A stretch of 64,000 nt of DNA, taken from positions 34,968,023 through 35,032,022 of the forward strand of contig NC_052350.1 of the NCBI RefSeq assembly GCF_009727055.1, in the 5' to 3' direction. The position numbers were made by a program, and so were the translations under genes. Positions 21,606-33,007 of the stretch are shown one piece after another. The stretch's first letter is position 1. Each line of letters opens with the position of its first letter. Origin of the DNA: Benincasa hispida (Eukaryota; Streptophyta; Magnoliopsida; Cucurbitales; Cucurbitaceae). The notes under the pieces were generated by a model. The model was given only the letters and a program-made list of their open reading frames with translations, was not told the origin of the DNA and did no database searches.

Positions 21606-22282
21606 TATGATGGTACTTAGCATGGCCAAGGTAGTTAGAGTCAGAGATTGAGCAAAAGGGTTCTCTCTTGACTAGCAGTTGGTGTTGGGATTGTTTTTAC
21701 TCACAGTGGGGTTATTCTCAACTAAGAAACAGTTTTAATATTTTATGATTAAAACAGCTTTATATGCTTTATGCTTGGAAAATGTTTATACTGCGGTACA
21801 AGGTACTGTAGAAAGTTTATATTTCAGTTAAACTCTTTATTGAAATTTTGCATGAGAATCAATTATCTTTCTTAAGTCACTCACTAGGCTAGCAAGCTCA
21901 CCCCGTTTTCAAATGTTTTCCCCCCACAGGTAGTGGCCAAATCCTCAGAAGATAGCTCTGCATCTGCTCTGCCACTAAAAGATAAAGACATTGTAAACTG
22001 TCGGTTTAGGTGGTTACTGTAAATATTGTACACATGTTACTATTGTTCATATAGGGACTAAGGTTTATGGGCTTGGGACTTATGAATCTAGTGTTATAAT
22101 GACTCTAAACATATTATGTTTCTGAATTAATAAAAAAAATTTGGCCTAAAGATATTTCGCTATAAATGAGTTTTATATTGGTATCAGAGTTATTAGGCAA
22201 TAAGTGTTAGCCAAAGGGTTGATAACTGCTGCAGTCACGCCCTTTTCTAGGCTAAGAGGGTAGTCTGGGGTGGGGTGTTACA

Positions 22283-22650
22283 AGTTGTTCGTAATCTCGA
22301 CTGGGTCATAAAAATCGTTTTACCCCCGAGACTACATCTTATTCCTTAAGTTCCACTGATCCTCAAATGAACAAATGGTTTAAGGTCCAACCTATAAGCC
22401 AAACCTCTCTTGGGCCAAGGAGAGGGTGGGACCCCTTGTTCAAGACCTGGATTCAGTACTAAAGGGAACCACCTATATACTGTCCCTATAACGGGTAGAA
22501 GTGAATTTCGACTTGCACCCTATGTTCCCAGTTATCCACCTAATCTTACCCATGAAATGGGAGGCTTATTGGGCCAGCGATAATGAGCTACCCTCACCTA
22601 TGCAGATCTAAGAATAATTTCGAGTGAACAAGAGTTCATAATTCTGTGAA
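22283..22650 (-). repeat. Ty1/copia type A LTR, second part
   Basis: Continues the LTR cut at 19473. Blocks 'tacccccgagactacatctta', 'tcctcaaatgaac' and 'tggattcagtact' parallel 2515-2660. It ends near 22650 at 'gagttcata', the region where the other copy holds the gypsy insertion, then changes to unrelated sequence. Confidence 0.7.
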
Positions 22651-22969
22651 ACTTGCATTCTTATTTCCCTGTTTAAGCTAATAACTAGGAGAATCTGACT
22701 AGGTATGAAACCCTATGCTAAAAAGGAAGAACTCTAACTCTTGAATAAATGTTCTTCAAAAAGTTTGGAATTTAACTAATGTAAATTTAACTAAGTACAA
22801 GGTTAACACGGAACCAGGAGTTTGGTGTTAAACCCATAAAATAAAACTAAGTCCTGACAATCATGTGTGAAATTGTGAAGTTGAACGCATTGCATGAAAG
22901 TCGCCCATGGGTTGAAAACGCGTGAGCAAGAGCAGAGAAAGCGAGAGGTTAAACGCAAGGCGCTGGGCA

Positions 22970-23640
22970 GTCAATCGTGTAGCAAATGAGTGGCACTACA
23001 CGATGAGGTAGACGATCATGTAGNAGGTAGACGATCATGTAGCAAATGAGCAGTGCTACACGATGAAGTAGACGATTGTCTAGTAAGTGAACGACGCTAC
23101 ACGATGAGGTAGGTGATCGTGTACACTGGACGATTGTGTAGCAATGCCCGGAGCTAAGCAATGCGCTAGACAATCGTAAATATGCGTGCGGCGTTAAACG
23201 ATGAAAGGTGATGCTAGACAATGGGGCTATACGATAGGCAAAGTACTACACGATCAGTGTAAGCGCTAGACGATAAGCATAGAAGCTAGACGATAGTGCT
23301 AAACGATAGCACTAGATGATAGCGTTAAGCGTTAAGCAATGCGCGGATGCTAAGCGATGGACTACACGATGGCGCTACGCGATGGGTGTAGGCACTAGAC
23401 GATAGTCATGTTGCGCTAGGCGATGAGCAAACACGCTACACGATAGGTGGAATACTAAGCGATGGGCGTTGGACGATAGACGCAGGTGCTAGGCAATGAC
23501 GCTAAGCGATTAGTGGATGCGTTGGACGATAAGGCATCAGCGCTAAACGATGGAGGTAAACGATGCGCGCAGTAGCTAAGAAATAGGCTAAGAGCGAGAT
23601 CGTTTACTAAACGATTGAGCTATATGATGGGATGTTGGAG
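22970..23640. repeat. Long degenerate array of (c)tanacgat-g units
   Basis: Roughly 30 units such as 'ctacacgatgaggta', 'gctagacgatag', 'gctaaacgatgg' and 'ctacgcgatggg' occur over 670 bp. The spacing is irregular (15-30 bp). The short minus ORF 23221-22949 is a translation of it. Confidence 0.85.
23006..23042. other. Single N between two identical 18-bp repeats
   Basis: AGGTAGACGATCATGTAG occurs at 23006-23023 and again at 23025-23042, with one ambiguous base at 23024 between them. This looks like an unmerged contig overlap or gap-fill mark inside the array. Confidence 0.8.
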
Positions 23641-24554
23641 CTAAGCGATAGAAGCAGGAACTAAATGATGGAGCAGTGCTAAGGACTGCGTTACGCAAGA
23701 TTGATGAGCTCATCAGGACAAATGGCTTTATCGACGGAAGTCTGAAACAGAGATAGAAGGAGTTGGACGAACAAATATTCATGCAAAGTGAGTTAGATGC
23801 ATGAAGAAGACATATCAAATAGGAGGTGTATGAAGCTGAGCATTGGCAAAATGAGAGGAATACGCCTGAATGTGATCAAAGGAGGAGGTATCGGGTAAAG
23901 GAAAAAAGCGAGATGCCTATAAAAAGGGCAGAACGCTTCACTTTAACCCACAAACCATTTAATTCCATGAAGATCACTAATAAAGGAGTACGAAGGAAAA
24001 GAGGTGTTGATCGGACGAAAGTCAGAATAGAGGCGCTAAAGGAAGCTGAGTGTACGAACAGATGCCTAGGCTAAATTCAAACGAGAAGTTATTCCAGACT
24101 ACTAGAGCAAATCAGGTGATTTTTTAACCAAAAGTTTTTAAATTTAATGTAGGTTTGGTGTGAGGGCTGCCTTGATGAAATTAGAAATCTAAGACTGCCA
24201 AAATCAAGGAAAACCAAGAGGTGCTCACCAGTGGGGAAACAATTGGGCAAGGGGGAGTGAACTTGAGACTTCGAACTATTGCCAAGAAATTTCAAGGCGA
24301 AACTCTAAGGTAAACTAGTTAAGACATTTTCACACATTTTTAAAGAAGGAAATGTCTTGAGATAAGGCCCAGAAGAGTGGGTAATCTAAGCTTAATTTTA
24401 AATATGAAATAGGATCTAGCAGAAGAGTAAGGGAAACCGGGTGAACTGGGAGGAAAAAAAAATCTCAACAGGTCACTGTGAGTGGTTTCTTTTTTTACTC
24501 TCTTAGGCATATTTAGAATTAATATGTTGTATATATTATGAGATGAATATGAGG

Positions 24555-24725
24555 TTGGGATGGTCAAGGGGTCTATGGACCTAGAACCTGAGCCTAAAAT
24601 AGATCCTTACAGGATGGTCAGAGGACCAAAGAGTCTAGTTCCTGAGCCTATGGGAAGAAAAAAAAAACCTTGAATGGGATGGTCAGAGGGCTGACAGGCC
24701 TAGCTTCTGAGCCCATGAAAGAGAG
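24555..24725 (+). repeat. Three-unit tandem repeat
   Basis: Three units of about 60-80 bp carry 'gggatggtca.agg' and 'cctag..cctgagcc(c/t)at'. They lie in the LTR-like region. No coding sense is apparent. Confidence 0.6.
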
Positions 24726-25290
24726 AACTATGTGCACATAGGTTAATGAATATTTTTAGATGTGAAATGTTAACTATCTACCGTGTGTGTAGGTAGGTTT
24801 ATGAAAAGCTTCATGGAAAGATGGAGGTTTGCATTGGAACCTCGTGATATAATGCTTATGATCTGAAAAAGACTTTTATTTATGATTCCACTCACTGATC
24901 TTTGTAAAGCTCATGGTTTGTTTTCCGTGTTTCTCTCATAGGTAGTAGAAGAATCCAGGTTGCGAAGTTGGTCAAGGTCTGCCACAAGTTTAGAAATAGT
25001 ACTTAAAGAGATTTGTAGTCAGGGTAGTGTCACGCTAGTAAATGTAATTTAAATTTGTAAACTAGTTTCCTAAATAAAGCATGTGTAACCATTTGTTCCA
25101 TTAAGATTTTCTGCTGTTGTAGTAAATAATGTTAAAGAGAGAAACTAGTAAGGTAATGTCAATAGTTGTCATGAAAGAGTAGCATCAATTAACGTCACGC
25201 CTTCTCTTAGGTAAGAGTAGCATCAAAGAGTAGCATCAATGTTAAAGAGATACTATATTATGTCTAAATGTGTGGTGTATTATAGGAATC

Positions 25291-25925
25291 ATGCCTCGTG
25301 GCAGACCGCACAAGCAACCGGTGGGGACTCAAGATGCTACCTCAAAAGCAACGGGAGAAGACCAAGGTGGGTCAAGTCATCTGCAAGTAGAAGCAGGAGG
25401 TAACAAGCAAATGATGGGAAAATTTGCTCGATATTTGGCCGAGAGCATAGGAGGGGTGTCAGTAGACCCCGAGAAACGGTTTGGTATTGAACATGTCTCT
25501 TATACACATCTAGATGTGTATAAGAGACAGGATCCCGAGAAACAATTTGGTATTGAACGGTTGAAGGCATTAGAAGCCTCAACCTTTGAAGGAACAATGA
25601 ACCCAGTAGATGCAGAAGCTTGGTTCGTGATGGTAGAAAAATGTTTCAGGGTGATACGATGCCCTAAAGATAGAAAGGTAGCACTAGCCACTTTCTATTC
25701 AAGAAAAGAGCTGAGGATTGGTGGCGAGTATTTGAAAATAGAAGAAGGGGAAAGGAAAAGGTTACTTGGGAGGAATTTGGAAAAGCCTTCCATGAATAAT
25801 TCTATCCCCAAACATTCTGCAATGCAAAGCGAAATGAATTTCTTAAACTCATAGAAGGCTCATTATTAGTAGTCGAGTATGAACAAAAGTATATCGAACT
25901 TAGCAAATATGCCACCAGCATAATT
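25291..25925 (+). pseudogene. Gypsy gag fragment with embedded adapter
   Basis: ATG at 25291 opens a frame starting MPRGRPHKQP, a start style common in plant gypsy gags. It includes 'FARYLAESIGGVSVDPEK' and the retrotransposon gag core 'EASTFEGTMNPVDAEAWFVMVEKCF'. The frame then shifts near 25700. The next gag part (W-W-rich, then 'VVEYEQKYIELSKYA' at 25870-25915) is in another frame with a stop. The element ends at 25925, cut by a minus-strand LTR. Residues HVSYTHLDVYKRQ in the frame come from an adapter at 25494-25530 and are not biological. Confidence 0.85.
25494..25530. other. Tn5/Nextera mate-pair junction adapter (assembly contaminant)
   Basis: The 19-bp transposase mosaic end AGATGTGTATAAGAGACAG (25512-25530) is preceded by its reverse complement lacking only the first base (25494-25511). 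This 37-bp palindrome equals 37 of the 38 bases of the Nextera mate-pair circularisation junction. The 28 bp on the left (25465-25492) recur on the right (25531-25558) with three differences, as expected when two reads of related repeat copies are joined. Confidence 0.97.
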
Positions 25926-27350
25926 ATCACACCCCCTCCTAGATTACCCTTCTTAATCTAGAAGTGAATGTGACGACGGTAGTTACCAACCCTTTTGTGG
26001 CACTTACTATCTAACTAACATTCTTAACCTGCTTAGATCCCTGGAATACATATATAACATTCACCAAACTAAGGAAACTTTAAAAATAACCTCAAAACAC
26101 CAGGGATCAACAACAACATAATTACATCATATTAACACATACAGAGTTCAGCGGTCCCAATATACTTTACTAGTCCCTAATATGAGCAACACATATGTAC
26201 AGACATTTACGGAATAAACATTAAAACTTCTCTCTAGACTTTGGATTTTTAACTGGAGTCCTTGAGTGGCAGAGCAGTAGGACAGCTAACCTCTAGGGAG
26301 ATGACCACTATCTGGGAAAAGAAAAACATTTGAAAGAATGAGCTATTCGCCCAGTGAGTGACTTAATAAAAACATAAATCTCATGATTAAACTGAAAGCT
26401 AGAAAACAGAATATTGGAACTAAAACATGCCAAGCAAACATGTACATAAAACTTTTAAAACCATTGTATTTGAAAACATGGCTAAACTGATTCCCGGTTG
26501 AGAGAGAACCCTCGTGGTTCAATCTCAACGTCGGATATCATGTTCAAGAGAGAACCCTTTTGTTCAATCTCTCAAACATAAGCCTTGGATGGGGTGAGAA
26601 CCCTTTTATTCAGCACCTTTTAGACGATGCTAGGAAAGAACCCTCGTGGTTCAATCCTGCTGAACTGATTAACTATCATACATGCACGTAAAGCAAACTG
26701 GATCCTGATATTAAGGATCATAACTGAAGCAGGGTACCACTGCTTATCACTGAACTGAGTGAATTATTATAATACCTTCTCTAAGTACTTCAATACTAGA
26801 ATCATAACATAACTGAAACCGGGTAGTACAACTCAGATACCTTCTCCTTGTACTTCAGTATTGAGCTGAAATTACCTGATAGAAAAACATTTTCATAAAA
26901 CAAGCTTACTAAAAGCTTGATCTCATAAAACATAGTTTTCATAAGAATATCATTTGCTAACGCATGCTCAACAACATCAAGAGCACATATGCTTTAAAAC
27001 ACGAATTAGCAAATACTTGTAAATTAAACAAGTCAATCAGAATCTTCTTTTGAAAAACTGACCATGGTTCATACCATTGTACCAAAGCTATATTTCAGTA
27101 ACTTTTGTAACTAGCAGCGTTTATAAACTTAAGGAAATACGTTGCTTGGAACTTCTTGTAAAGATAACCAGCATAAAGTAACTGTTAATAAAGCATGGAT
27201 TATTAAAATTATTTATAAACCATTTTATACATCATTTATATCACGTCAACAGATTCTTCCAAGTTTTCTTCCTTAAGGCTTGAATAGCCTTTTCCAATGG
27301 GAAGTTAAACACTAACAAATAAGCATACTACTTAGTGTTTACATTAGCCT
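25926..27350 (-). repeat. Third gypsy-type LTR (minus orientation)
   Basis: It begins at 'tatcacaccccctcctagatta' (LTR end TGTxACACCC-like on plus), followed by 'gaatgtgacgacggtagttaccaacccttttgtggcacttact', which is analogous in layout to 10548-10640. It has its own 'taccttctc..tacttcaatact' repeats (26770-26870) and 'agagaacccttttgttcaatctc' repeats (26495-26660). The sequence is clearly diverged from the 2.8-kb LTR family. The inner border is a guess. Confidence 0.6.
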
Positions 27351-29110
27351 TCCTTTTAGTCCTACTCAATAAATCAAGCTCACATGCCAAACCATCACAT
27401 TTGCCTCCTACCATTCACTACTTTGAGTTGCGGACACTTAGCCAATTTGGAGGGATTTGGTGTCAAAAAGAATGCACTGATAACGGGAGAAAGAAGCACG
27501 TTATCATAGTGCTAAGTTCTTAAAAATTGCTGGCTTGCTAGATAAAAACGTGTTAAATTGCATCCAAAAAGCATCAAATTCATAATAATGCGGTTGCATG
27601 CGTTCAATCGCATAGGAACAGTTGATTTTTGTATTTTTATGCAGAATATGCGTTGACGCATGGCGGAAATTGTGATCATAGGAAAATCATGTCGAGCACA
27701 GCACAGATTACCACAGAGGCTTTGCGGTGGTTGTGTTCACAAACATCTGCTCAAGAAGGATTGCCGCAACTTGGTCGGTGCAACATGTGGGCGCATCTTG
27801 GTGAAAGGCGTAATTAATCATGATGGGACAGAAAGCTGATGACAGTCGAATCTGAATTAAGTTGACAGCCACTAACGATAACAAGTACATCCAGCTTTTC
27901 GGTGACAAATATTTGGCGTACCAGTCAGGGAATTAAAGCCATCCCATCTATGAAATCATGAGAGAGAAGTTGCCTTTCACCCTGGAAGTTCTATAAATAC
28001 CAAGGGCATCCTTCAGAAAAGGGGTTCACAAGTTCACAAGTTCTGTTCATAGTTTAACCTTGTTCTTAGATTTTCTTTTATTTTAAGGCGAACGCGAGAG
28101 AAGGAGGTTGTGTCGACAGATCGTTCCGGTAAGCTTGGGAGAGCACCGGAAGCTTCAAGATCAGAGAGAGATTGTCGACGCCTATGGAAGCAAGAATATC
28201 TTTTGAACCGAATAAAGATTACCAGTGTAAAAGCCTCGGTCAACAAGGGATTGCTACCAGGCTCTCTACCTTTATCTTCCACTGTTATTTTGTACCCAAA
28301 CTCATTTATCGAAATGGAATTTACTTCTTTATATCTGTTCACTCGCTGTTATTTACACATGAGTAGCTAAATCTGTTGAATGGGCTGAGAAGCATTTAGC
28401 TAGCACAACTGGGAATCTTCATTCTATGCGATTATCTTGTATTATGTATGCTTCATTCGTCCATTAGAGATACTCGGGAGGGTAGTCTAAGGACAGGATC
28501 TAGGCTTGGGAAGGTCAGGTCAAAATCTAGGCTCGAGAGAGTCAGATTAGAACGCATAATCAAGAGATAGGAGCTTAGGAATAAGCATTGTTTGTTATTA
28601 GCGCATCGCATGCATCCTAGAGATAGGATATGATTGTGTGCAGTCACCTTGCCTTTGTGCATCCTGCATCATCGCATAGGAAAAGAGTAGAGACTTAGGA
28701 ATAAGCTCTATGGACACCTTTGCATTCAACACATGCGTCCTAGACTTAAGAGCTTCGCATTTGCATTGGAAAATGACTTGCTCTGCACGGTTGTAGCATG
28801 ATCGCATAGTCTGATGCATTCCCAAGTAACGCTAGCTAAAGACCTTCTCAACCCATTCATCTGCATACTCAGTGCATCTATCACACAATTCGACTTTTCT
28901 CAAATCCGCCGCATTTGTTTACTTTTCAGTACCGCAATCAACACCCTCAACAACTATTGATTTATTTGGTTACCACAAAGTTTTCCTAAAAATTACCACC
29001 GCAACCTATTTTCCAAGGTCCCTGAGTTCGACCCTGGACTTACCAGGAACTCAGTGGGGTTTGCACTTGGACTCCACTGAGAAAACTTGAGTGCTCAATG
29101 CATCTTCAAC
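27351..29110 (+). repeat. LTR-retrotransposon-derived region with TATA box
   Basis: No host gene is supported. TATAAATA at 27992-27999 is followed by a transcribed-like segment. Positions 29005-29050 carry 'ctgagttcgaccctggactta', a phrase I associate with the LTR end/leader of plant LTR elements. The ORFs of 60-100 aa show no recognisable domain. Confidence 0.4.
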
Positions 29111-29960
29111 GTCGCATTTCCTCCATTATTTCACTTCATAAAATAACGCATCATGCACCCTTTGATGGCCTACACTCCCCACACGTAGAAAAATTTTGGA
29201 GCATCAAACTGCAGATTCAATTCCAACAATTCATAACTAAATTTCTAGAACTGATCTCAAGGAAATTCCTTCTACAAACTTGCTTAGAATCAAGTTAGAA
29301 ACATTACCTTAAAATTTTAGCTCAAAATTTCTCATCGTTTGATCTGGAGATTCAAACCTTCATCATTGGCTCCAATTCAAGCAACTGCCTGCTTGTTCAA
29401 CAACTACCAATTCAAACGTCAGAAATCTATAACTCACATTCCAGGCCTCATCTTAAAAAGTTTCATTCTACAAAGTTGTTTATAAATGAGTTACAATATT
29501 ACCTCAAATGTTTAGCTCAAAAATCTTCATGATTCGTCCTGGAGCTTCAATTCTTCACTAATGGCCTAGATTAACCTAAGAAATGAACCCTTCGTCTTTA
29601 TTTTGCTCCTCCGACCTTACTCCGGCGAGTTTTCCCTCCCGCAGCACAGCCACAGAAAATAGACACACATAGCTTTCGAATGCCACTAGAATTACACGAA
29701 TAGCTATAACGCAGAATTTATATCTTCTACTTACAACATGCGAATAAATATGAATATAGATAAATGAAAAACAAGCTCATGTTGCCATAAACTTGTTGAC
29801 GTGAAAGATGGAGATGGAATGTGGATGCTGTGTTATGCTTATTTACACTTTGTGTGATACTACTTCTAGATGTATGCATTATTAATGAAATGCTTGTAGT
29901 ATGCTATGCATTGTCACAAGTTTCCTTGCGCTGAAACCAAGTATAATTCCAACACAAGTT
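29111..29960 (-). repeat. LTR-like sequence with a roughly 190-bp imperfect duplication
   Basis: 'ccttctacaaac...ttagctcaaaatttctcatcgttt' (29268-29345) recurs as 'cattctacaaag...ttagctcaaaaatcttcatgattc' (29461-29540). The wording resembles the part of the gypsy LTR at 4140-4215 ('ccttctacaaacatgtt ... gagctcagaaattttcgtgg'). No gene is seen. Confidence 0.45.
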
Positions 29961-31620
29961 TCTCAGAGTAATCTGAGGTCGAACACAAGGATTGTTGTCG
30001 TTAATGCGTTACGTTCATGATACAAGCGACCGGTTTTTACAATTAATGAAAGATTGTGTGTTTGTACAGGAAATTAAAGTGCGATAAAATAAAGTTGCGA
30101 TAATAAAATAAAAGTGCAATAAAATTAAACCTAAACTATTATGATACAAGATACAAGATACATGATACATGATACTGAGTTCGAGACTGACTGAGAAGTT
30201 TACACAAAAGATCGTGGTATACGATGGCAAGTCTTTATGTATGAGTCAGAAATAGAAAGAATAACTAGTAAAAGCATCGCAAGTTAGTTAACTGCGTTAA
30301 AGATGTAATTAAGGTTCCACTTTCCCTTGACTTACACCTCTCGGTGATCGGCCGCGTTCCCACATCTTTGTGGTGAAACAGGGATGAACGTAATGAATGC
30401 AAGGTTGCTTCCATCTCTAGAAGTACTTCTCACTTTAGTTAACGCATTCTTCCAACCTTCTCTCGACGGGCAGAATGGCATCTTCACTTCTGCTCTCACA
30501 GGTGCAGATGCCGTCTAGCATGCTTTAGCTAAACATAATTATTTCCTTAACACAGATTAAGTTACTTGCTTAATTCTTACTAATTACTAGGGGATTAAGA
30601 AAACATCGTGGAGAATGTGAATCATGGATGAACGGAAATAGGCAGAGAGATGATATTGGAAATGATCAATACAATTAATATTAAGATTAAGTGTCTGATA
30701 CATGGTATGAATGATAGAGATTAAGAAGATGAGTACAAGTGATGAAAAGAGATAGAAACAAATACAGAAGAGTGTCAACATCTTGACACAGATCTGGACA
30801 GTGGTTTTGCTTGCCGGTGTGTGAAATGGATGAAGAGATGAGCTTCCCTCTCAAACTTGCTCGTCCGTAGAAGTGACCTTGGTACAGAGCTTCAACGGTG
30901 GGGATTGAAAGGATTTTCCCTGAGACTCACCTCTCGGCCTTATCTCTTAATTCTTCCCGGATCTACTCTGATCAGCTCTTCAGACCAGTCTCTCTCTCAA
31001 TATACAAGTATCAAATATGCCTGTATCAAGTATATTTTGCAAAGGAATTGCAGAGGCTATTTATAGGCATAGCTTTGACTCTTTGCAGTTTGGACCCCAC
31101 TTTATTGTTAAGGCAGTTCCTGAAATGGTGGAGTGAATATTCCTTCTGTTACCCAATCAATCCTGTCAGAAATGCACAACGGTTAGCTGTACACACGTCT
31201 GAATCCTCACAATTGCGTTGCTCTTTACATCTTCGATCGTTTGCCCGTATGTGGTGTTGTTTTTTATTACCGCATGCGGTTGAAGTTAAGCTCTGGATCG
31301 ATTGTCGCATGCGTCATCATTGCATTGATCGTCTCTTCATTCTTGATTGGGCGCAATGCGACGGAGATGCATTGTTCATTTTCTCTTTGAGCCATGAATG
31401 CATGCGGTGACTTGATTTCCTGCAAAATAGAACTGAAATCTCCTTTTCTACCATCGCAATGGTGTTAGTGGGTGTATCTACGACAATTTATAATTCTTAA
31501 ATTTCTTAGCCAATTTTCATACATTCGACGCAACTTTTCTATCCTTTAGCCGCAATATCTAAATAAAATAGTATAAATAACTTGTATTTCTACAAGTTAT
31601 CAATAGCCCAAGTAGTTTGT
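29961..31620 (-). repeat. LTR-derived region, minus orientation, with TATA box
   Basis: Minus-strand TATAAATA lies at 31065-31058, and the minus strand ends with 'ccttgtgttcgacc' near 29985-29972, mirroring the plus-oriented 27351-29110 region. The 170-aa plus ORF 30898-31410 runs against this transcription direction and has no recognisable domain. Confidence 0.4.
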
Positions 31621-32126
31621 TCAAACCAATTAAATGAAGTCGGCCATCCTGCTTACCACCGCCCAAAATCCTGCATGAAAACTCCTTGTGCCACCTTGCC
31701 TACTAATGTGATAAAGGGTTAGGATTTAATCAATTTTCCTTTCCTAACTCCACTCATAGTGTTAATTCAGCACTACACCTCAAAGAATTGCATGACCTCA
31801 TCCATATGTTCACTATGCACTCCAACGTCAAACATGACCCTCCAACATTCGACTAGCCACCCCATGCTTGGCTTGCTACCCGATTGCAAACTACCACCCA
31901 CACCTTTCCTCATCTCCAAGCCCATTGCATGAGCTCCATCCTTAGGCAACATTTAGTGAAATTCAGCCGATAAATTCATCCTTCATTCACTTTGCCACCT
32001 AAGACATCTATCACATCATGGCTTTCTTCTTTCTTCCATTCCTAAGACATGATTTCATCATAGCTCATTAGAAGACATCACATTACCTACTCTTACTAAA
32101 AGTAATTAGGGTTCGGGTTTTACATA
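31621..32126 (-). repeat. Gypsy-like LTR end fragment
   Basis: It ends 'taattagggttcgggttttaca' at 32126, the same terminal type as 'attaggattcggggttcaca' of the main gypsy LTR. The copia internal sequence starts directly after it, so this is probably a truncated insertion. Confidence 0.45.
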
Positions 32127-33007
32127 CAGGATGCAGGATTCTAATAGGGGTTTGTTACCCTTCAGGCATGGAATTATTTTATCTAAGGATCAATTTCCTA
32201 AGACACCTCAAGAGGTTGAGGAGATAAGATGGATTCCCTATGCTTCTGTTGTAGGAAGCCTGATGTATGCAATGTTGTGTACCAGACCCGACATTTGCTA
32301 TGCAGTAGAGATTGTCAGTCGGTATCAGTCTAATCCAGGATTTAATCACTGGACAGCGGTCAAGACAATCCTCAAGCATCTTCAGAGAACGAGAGACTAC
32401 ATGCTCGTATATGGAGATAAGGATCTGATCCTTACAGAATACACGGACTCTGACTTTCAGACTGATAGAGATTCTCGCAAATCGACATTGAAGTCAGTTT
32501 TCACTCTGAATGAAGGGGCTGTAGTTTGGCGAAGCACGCGGACTCCATTATGGAAGCCGAATACGTAGCCACTTGTCAAGTAGCTAAAGAGGTTGTTTGG
32601 CTGAGGAAATTCCTTTCTGATTTGGAAGTTGTTCCAAATATGGATTTGCCTATCACTCTTTATTATGACAACAGCGGGGCTGTGAAAAATTCAAAGGAGC
32701 CTCGAAGTCATCATCGGGGTAAGCACATCGAACGGAAATATCACCTGATCAGGAGATTGTGCATCACGGTGATGTGATAGTGACGAAGATAACATCGGAG
32801 CACAACGTTGTTAATCCCTTTACAAAGGCCCTCACGGCTAAAGTGTTCGAGGGTCACCTAGAGAGTCTGGGTCTGCGGGACATGCGATATCTTGTCTAGG
32901 GCAAGTGGGAGATGATACTGGGGTATGCCATAGTTTATTGTATACTATACATTTTTATATTGTATTGTACATTAGTCTCCCGAGTCATTAGGACAAGTGA
33001 GGGATTG
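32127..33007 (+). pseudogene. Copia RT end and RNase H, 5'-truncated element
   Basis: 32131-32568 encodes the end of the RT region ('QDSNRGLLPFRHGI'), 'LCTRPDICYAVEIVSRYQSN', 'DYMLVYG' and 'TDSDFQTDRDSRKS'. The RNase H continues in another frame at 32526-32777 ('ADSIMEAEYVA', 'VVWLRKFLSDLE', 'LYYDNSGAV') and a third frame to about 32900. It is followed by 'agggcaagtgggaga', a PPT-like word, and the LTR at 33008. Everything upstream in the element is absent. Homologue of 13880-14543. Confidence 0.88.

Larger units (their letters stand above)
19474..22282 (+). mobile_element. Solo LTR of the gypsy family (plus orientation)
   Basis: It starts TGTGAACCCCGAATCC and ends GTGGGGTGTTACA, the exact termini of the LTRs at 2847-5635 and 10544-13301, and is 2809 bp long with all internal landmarks but no internal region. 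Flanks GGTTG (19469-19473) and AGTTG (22283-22287) form an imperfect 5-bp duplication. Joining the flanks restores the copia phrase 'cacaggttgttcgtaatc' seen reversed at 36150. It was therefore formed by LTR-LTR recombination after insertion. The ORFs at 19717-20230 and 20622-20906 are LTR translations. Confidence 0.92.
22651..25210 (+). repeat. LTR-like region upstream of a gypsy gag (uncertain borders)
   Basis: No host gene is visible. It contains the degenerate ACGAT array (22970-23640), a stretch like the transcribed part of a gypsy LTR (23860-24330), a tandem repeat (24555-24720) and a tail ending before the gag leader. It is probably the 5' LTR of the gag at 25291, by position. The TG start was not located. 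Confidence 0.5.

Noticed and set aside
28995..29050. Possible tRNA gene ('gagttcgaccctggactt' resembles a T-arm)
   Set aside because: No acceptor stem, D-arm or anticodon arm can be placed at proper distances; more likely an LTR leader phrase.
30898..31410. 170-codon plus ORF
   Set aside because: It lies opposite to an LTR-like region with a minus-strand TATA box. No family features, no signal of conserved codon use.
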